Shown: positions 61,292 through 64,000 of the stretch, in pieces
Position numbering within the stretch: the first letter of the stretch is position 1
Layout of the letters: each line of letters begins with the position of its first letter
Program-made: the position numbers and the translations under genes
Origin: VMCP01 sp964408945
GTDB lineage: Bacteria; Bacteroidota; Bacteroidia; NS11-12g; UBA955
Assembly (NCBI GenBank): GCA_964408945.1
Contig: CAYPBJ010000003.1
Coordinates: 62,001 to 126,000 of the forward strand
Direction: 5' to 3'
DNA length: 64,000 bases
The notes under the pieces: model-generated
Told to the model about the DNA's origin: nothing
Databases searched by the model: none
Seen by the model: the letters and a program-made list of their open reading frames with translations, nothing else

Positions 61292-61723
61292 ATGAAAAAG
61301 TTCCTTTTATCATTGGCAAGCCTTTTCTTCGTTGTTGGAGCGTTTGCTCAAACACAAGATGAATTAGCTGAAAAAACCAGTAATGCGAATCTAGTATTTG
61401 AAACCTCTAGCCACAGCTTTGGGAATATCATTGAAGGACAAATTGCAACATACGAATTCAAATTCACAAACACCGGTACTGAACCTCTAGAACTTACTAA
61501 TGTGCGTGCTAGTTGCGGATGTACAACTCCAAAATGGCCTCGTGAATTGATTCAACCTGGACAAACTTCTGTTGTTAGAGCAGAATATAATTCCAGCGGA
61601 AGACCCGGCACGTTCAACAAGAACATTTTTGTAACCAGCAATGCAGGTCAAGCGACCTTAACCATTTCTGGAAATGTGATTAAAGAACCTGAAAAGCCCA
61701 TTTCTCCAATCATTATAAAGTAA
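61292..61723 (+). CDS. Secreted DUF1573 protein (second of four)
   Basis: A 143-residue exported protein very like the upstream one: signal peptide ending GAFAQ, SSHSFGNIIEGQIATYEFKFTN, ASCGCTTPKWPRELIQPGQTS with Cys75 and Cys77, and SSGRPGTFNKNIFV. The ATG at 61292 gives a standard signal peptide. The pair most likely arose by tandem duplication and is closed by a terminator. Confidence 0.88.
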   Translation: MKKFLLSLASLFFVVGAFAQTQDELAEKTSNANLVFETSSHSFGNIIEGQIATYEFKFTNTGTEPLELTNVRASCGCTTPKWPRELIQPGQTSVVRAEYNSSGRPGTFNKNIFVTSNAGQATLTISGNVIKEPEKPISPIIIK

Positions 61724-61726
61724 TAT

Positions 61727-61757
61727 AAAGGGCTGCCATAAAGCAGCCTTTTTTTAT
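61727..61757 (+). terminator. Intrinsic terminator after the DUF1573 pair
   Basis: GGCTGC (61731-61736) pairs with GCAGCC (61743-61748), flanked by AAAG and CTTT-like bases, followed by nine T. Confidence 0.82.
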
Positions 61758-61792
61758 TAAAATAATTCCTGTCTATTTTCGTTTAACTCACT

Positions 61793-62545
61793 ATGAATCA
61801 AAGAACTTTAAACATCGTTGCCGTAGGGTTGATTTCCCTTGCTATCATTATCTCCTCAGCCATTCTTTCTGATGGATATAAATACAAATTTACATCCCAA
61901 GAAACCATCGCAACTACAGGCCTTGCCGAAAAAGAATTCCGTTCAGATTTAGCCAATTGGAGTGTTTCCTTCAAAAGGAAGGCAATGTCTAGAACTGAAG
62001 GTTTTGCACAGCTAAAAAAAGACGCGCAACGCGTTAAGGAATACTTGATTTCTAAAGGATTTAAATCTGACGAACTCATTTTTTCATCCATAGAGGCTGA
62101 CAAATCCTATTTAGAAAAAAGAGAAGAAAACAAATACGGCAATTACAGCTATACTCAAATTTTTGATGGTTACAACCTAAGTCAGTCCATTGACATTGAA
62201 ACTCCAAACATTGAACTAGTAGAACAAACATCAAGAGAAATCACAGAGCTCATCAATGAAGAAATTGAAATTAACTCTTCTACCCCTTCTTACTTTTACT
62301 CAAAACTCGAAGACTTAAAAATCTCTTTGATTGCAGATGCCACATCAAATGCCACAAACAGGGCTAAGAATATCGCTGAAAAAAGCAATAGTAGTCTCGG
62401 TGCATTAAGACAAGCAAGCATGGGTGTTTTTCAAATTACAGGTAAAAACTCGTCGGAAGAATTCTCATGGGGCGGTGTTTACAATACAACTGATATAAAT
62501 AAAAAAGCGAGTATCACTGTGAAACTCCAATTTGGAATTAAATAA
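61793..62545 (+). CDS. SIMPL domain (DUF541) protein
   Basis: A 250-residue protein with one N-terminal membrane helix or signal anchor (IVAVGLISLAIIISSAILS) and a SIMPL (DUF541) domain: ATGLAEKEFRSDLANWSVSFKRKA, a central YNLSQSIDIET segment, and LKISLIADATSNATNRAKNIAEKS at the end. SIMPL proteins form periplasmic oligomers of poorly known function. It lies between two pairs of DUF1573-like genes and starts after a terminator; two bases separate it from the next gene. Confidence 0.87.
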   Translation: MNQRTLNIVAVGLISLAIIISSAILSDGYKYKFTSQETIATTGLAEKEFRSDLANWSVSFKRKAMSRTEGFAQLKKDAQRVKEYLISKGFKSDELIFSSIEADKSYLEKREENKYGNYSYTQIFDGYNLSQSIDIETPNIELVEQTSREITELINEEIEINSSTPSYFYSKLEDLKISLIADATSNATNRAKNIAEKSNSSLGALRQASMGVFQITGKNSSEEFSWGGVYNTTDINKKASITVKLQFGIK

Positions 62546-62547
62546 TC

Positions 62548-63009
62548 ATGCGAATTCCAAAACATAGCTCATTTCTGTTCTTTATACTGCTGATAAATCA
62601 ATTATCCGCACAACTTACTTCTGATTCAGAAGGACCGTTGCAAGTGGTTGGAGCAAATAAATTATCGGCAAAATTAAACTCCGGCGATATTTTCGAAGCC
62701 GTATTTCACATCAGAAATAACTCCACCGAAACGCAATATATTGCCCAAGTAGCACCAGATTGCGTATGCACTCAATTTGCCTTCCCAGAAAAGGGAATCG
62801 AAGCAGGCGCAACTGACAGCATAATTCTTTTTTTACAATCAAAAAATGTTCCTCCGGGTCCCTTTTTTAAACGTGCATTTGTAGATTATACTGAAGGTTC
62901 ATTTGAACTTCAACTAGAAGGCGACATCACAGTTATTCGTCCAAAATACAAACAAGGAGAAAAACCTGTAATCTATCAACCCACCCAAATCAGAAAAGTC
63001 AATCAATGA
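62548..63009 (+). CDS. Divergent DUF1573-like secreted protein (third of four)
   Basis: A 153-residue exported protein with a signal peptide (FLFFILLINQLSAQ). The body keeps the DUF1573 plan with the CxC pair as PDCVCTQFAFPEKGIEAG (Cys72 and Cys74), but the HDFG start motif is replaced by NKLSAKLNSGDIFEAVFHI and the GRPG loop by PPGPFFKRAFVDY. It overlaps the next gene by four bases, and both follow the SIMPL gene. Family membership is inferred from the layout and motif positions. Confidence 0.72.
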   Translation: MRIPKHSSFLFFILLINQLSAQLTSDSEGPLQVVGANKLSAKLNSGDIFEAVFHIRNNSTETQYIAQVAPDCVCTQFAFPEKGIEAGATDSIILFLQSKNVPPGPFFKRAFVDYTEGSFELQLEGDITVIRPKYKQGEKPVIYQPTQIRKVNQ

Positions 63010-63518
63010 AATATTCGTATTTGATCATAGCTTTGGTGATAATATCTGCTTGCAACACCCAATTATCTTATTCAAATAAAGAGACTGCCTCATCAACGAG
63101 CAACACCACAATCACAACTACAACTAATACCACCATTATTCAAAATGGGAACCCAACTCCCAATCCTCTTACAAATCTCCAAAACTCAATTTCAGCTTCT
63201 GATTCCATCATTTGGAATGAACTCATTCATGACTTCCAAGATGTTCCTTCAGGGCCACCGGCAAGAACAAAATTTTATTTTGTCAACAAATCAATGAAGC
63301 CCATCACCATTACCGCGCTTCACCCTGGTTGTAGTTGCACTGCTACTGATTTCACAAAAACCCCAGTTTCACCAAAAGACACCGGTTGGGTTACAGCAGA
63401 CTATAAAACATCCAACACCTTTGGCCGGTTCCGTAAGCACATTGATGTCTATTTTGATAAAAATCCCAACGGCTATCACCTCATTTTGACAGGTAACGTT
63501 GATGCGATGATGAAATAG
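63006..63518 (+). CDS. DUF1573 lipoprotein (fourth of four)
   Basis: A 170-residue lipoprotein (lipobox ISAC, Cys16). A Thr/Asn-rich linker (about 25-60, runs of TTTTNTT) leads to a DUF1573 domain: LIHDFQDVPSGPPARTKFYFVN, HPGCSCTATDFTKTPVSPKDTGW with Cys109 and Cys111, and SNTFGRFRKHIDVYFD. It overlaps the third member by four bases (ATGA). Its TAG stop codon is also the first three bases of the 7-bp repeat array downstream. Confidence 0.85.
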   Translation: MKYSYLIIALVIISACNTQLSYSNKETASSTSNTTITTTTNTTIIQNGNPTPNPLTNLQNSISASDSIIWNELIHDFQDVPSGPPARTKFYFVNKSMKPITITALHPGCSCTATDFTKTPVSPKDTGWVTADYKTSNTFGRFRKHIDVYFDKNPNGYHLILTGNVDAMMK

Positions 63519-63696
63519 TCTGTAGTCCGTGGTCTGTGGTCCGTAGTCCGTAGTCTGTAATCTTTAATCTGCGGATCCTGTCCCCCGACACCCGATCCCC
63601 GAAACCCGATCCCCGAAACCCGACACCCGACTATCGACTATGGACTATCGACTATCGACTACCAACTACCCCCTACCAACTACCGACTACCAACTA
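63516..63696. repeat. Pair of convergent 7-bp tandem repeat arrays
   Basis: On the plus strand about eight heptads of the type TRGTCYG start at the stop codon of the upstream gene (63516) and decay to TAATCTG. On the minus strand about 17 heptads start at the stop codon of the downstream gene (63696) and change from TAGTYGG and TAGTCGA to GTGTCGG, GTTTCGG and GGATCGG. The two meet at the palindrome GGATCC near 63574. Nothing else fills this gap. Confidence 0.88.
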
Positions 63697-64000
63697 CCCT
63701 ATACCCCCCGTATGATAAAACAACGTGGTATCAGGGTTTAATCGGCCCGATTCAAAGCCTTCTAACACAGCATAAAGCGCCTTTCCGGTGTAGATAGAGT
63801 CAAAGTGTATTCCGGTTTCGGCTTTGGCGGAAGCTACAAAATCACGCAATTCTGGAGTGGATTTAGCATACCCACCGAAAATGTAATGGGTGTTGATTTC
63901 AATATTATAACGGTCTGCAAAAAATTTAGAATCATATTCCTCATCCCACTTTTTTCTCTCTTCGTAAAACTCATCACCGTATTGCTCCCTTTCAAGGCGC
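63694..64000 (-). CDS. ACC deaminase / D-cysteine desulfhydrase family PLP enzyme, partial
   Basis: The last 101 codons of a minus-strand gene that runs in from beyond the right edge. The C-terminus SAKAETGIHFDSIYTGKALYAV and LFYHTGGIG matches PLP-dependent fold-II enzymes of the 1-aminocyclopropane-1-carboxylate deaminase/D-cysteine desulfhydrase group. In relatives HTGG is usually followed by several more residues, whereas here the stop comes two residues later, within the 7-bp repeat array. The N-terminal part with the PLP lysine is outside the window. Confidence 0.82.
   Translation of the reverse strand, partial: RLEREQYGDEFYEERKKWDEEYDSKFFADRYNIEINTHYIFGGYAKSTPELRDFVASAKAETGIHFDSIYTGKALYAVLEGFESGRLNPDTTLFYHTGGIG

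Noticed and set aside
63516..63696. Insertion sequence or transposon end
   Set aside because: Inverted orientation of the two arrays mimics terminal repeats, but there is no transposase, no target duplication and the units are short degenerate heptads.

Overview
The window reads as about 64 kb of an AT-rich chromosome from a member of the Bacteroidota, most likely the class Flavobacteriia. The evidence is direct: several secreted proteins end in a type IX secretion (T9SS) sorting domain with the VYPNP signature, there are two TonB-dependent receptors with carboxypeptidase-like N-terminal domains, one of them followed by a DUF4249 lipoprotein, and there are Bacteroidota-type families such as DUF4293 and DUF2452. 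Many genes carry the phylum's -7 promoter element TAnnTTTG (here also TAnnTTCG), and Shine-Dalgarno sequences are scarce. No gene-free stretch exceeds 300 bases, and I see no tRNA, rRNA, CRISPR array, prophage or insertion sequence.

Layout. 1-4.2 kb, minus strand: DUF4293 membrane protein (cut by the window edge), a sensor histidine kinase, a GT2 glycosyltransferase fused to a degenerate sugar-transferase-like region, and recR. 4.3-10.4 kb, plus: panD, a YbhN-like membrane protein, rfaE2-type nucleotidyltransferase, a second GT2, a large secreted lamin-tail-domain protein, prmC. 10.4-19.2 kb: an AT-hook DNA-binding protein, dxs, pabA/trpG and tsaB, a thiolase, a secreted unknown, menF and menI-like genes (menaquinone), a histidine phosphatase, a ferredoxin, rpsT. 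19.3-28.3 kb, minus: a lipoprotein, pyrH, the rplM-rpsI-rpsB-tsf operon, a secreted unknown, trhO, an Omp28-like T9SS cargo, dusB. 28.3-32.9 kb, plus: CPBP protease, cdsA, sucA.

32.9-44.5 kb is the most suggestive region. A minus-strand run encodes a secreted lamin-tail protein, a TonB-dependent receptor, a secreted endonuclease I, nadC, a thioredoxin-like lipoprotein and rlmD. Divergently, a plus-strand run encodes a 5'-nucleotidase split into two proteins (C-terminal domain lipoprotein first, metallophosphoesterase second) and rluD. Together these could bind, cut, dephosphorylate and import extracellular nucleic acid; that is my inference.

44.6-55.5 kb: a PaaE-like reductase, an arginase-fold protein that has lost metal ligands, a TonB receptor/DUF4249 pair, thyA divergent from a pyruvate dehydrogenase E2, a TrpF-like half-size protein, a small lipoprotein, asd, a DUF2452 protein and murQ. 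55.5-60.8 kb: rimP-nusA-infB, with a terminator-like hairpin in the rimP leader and a hairpin flanked by direct repeats before infB. 60.8-63.5 kb: four DUF1573-like exported proteins with a conserved CxC motif and a SIMPL-domain protein. The window ends in a PLP enzyme (ACC deaminase/D-cysteine desulfhydrase family) cut by the edge.

Two intergenic regions (55.5 kb and 63.5 kb) consist almost wholly of degenerate 7-bp tandem repeats of the TRGTCCR type. At 63.5 kb two arrays converge, and the stop codons of both flanking genes are the TAG of a repeat unit.
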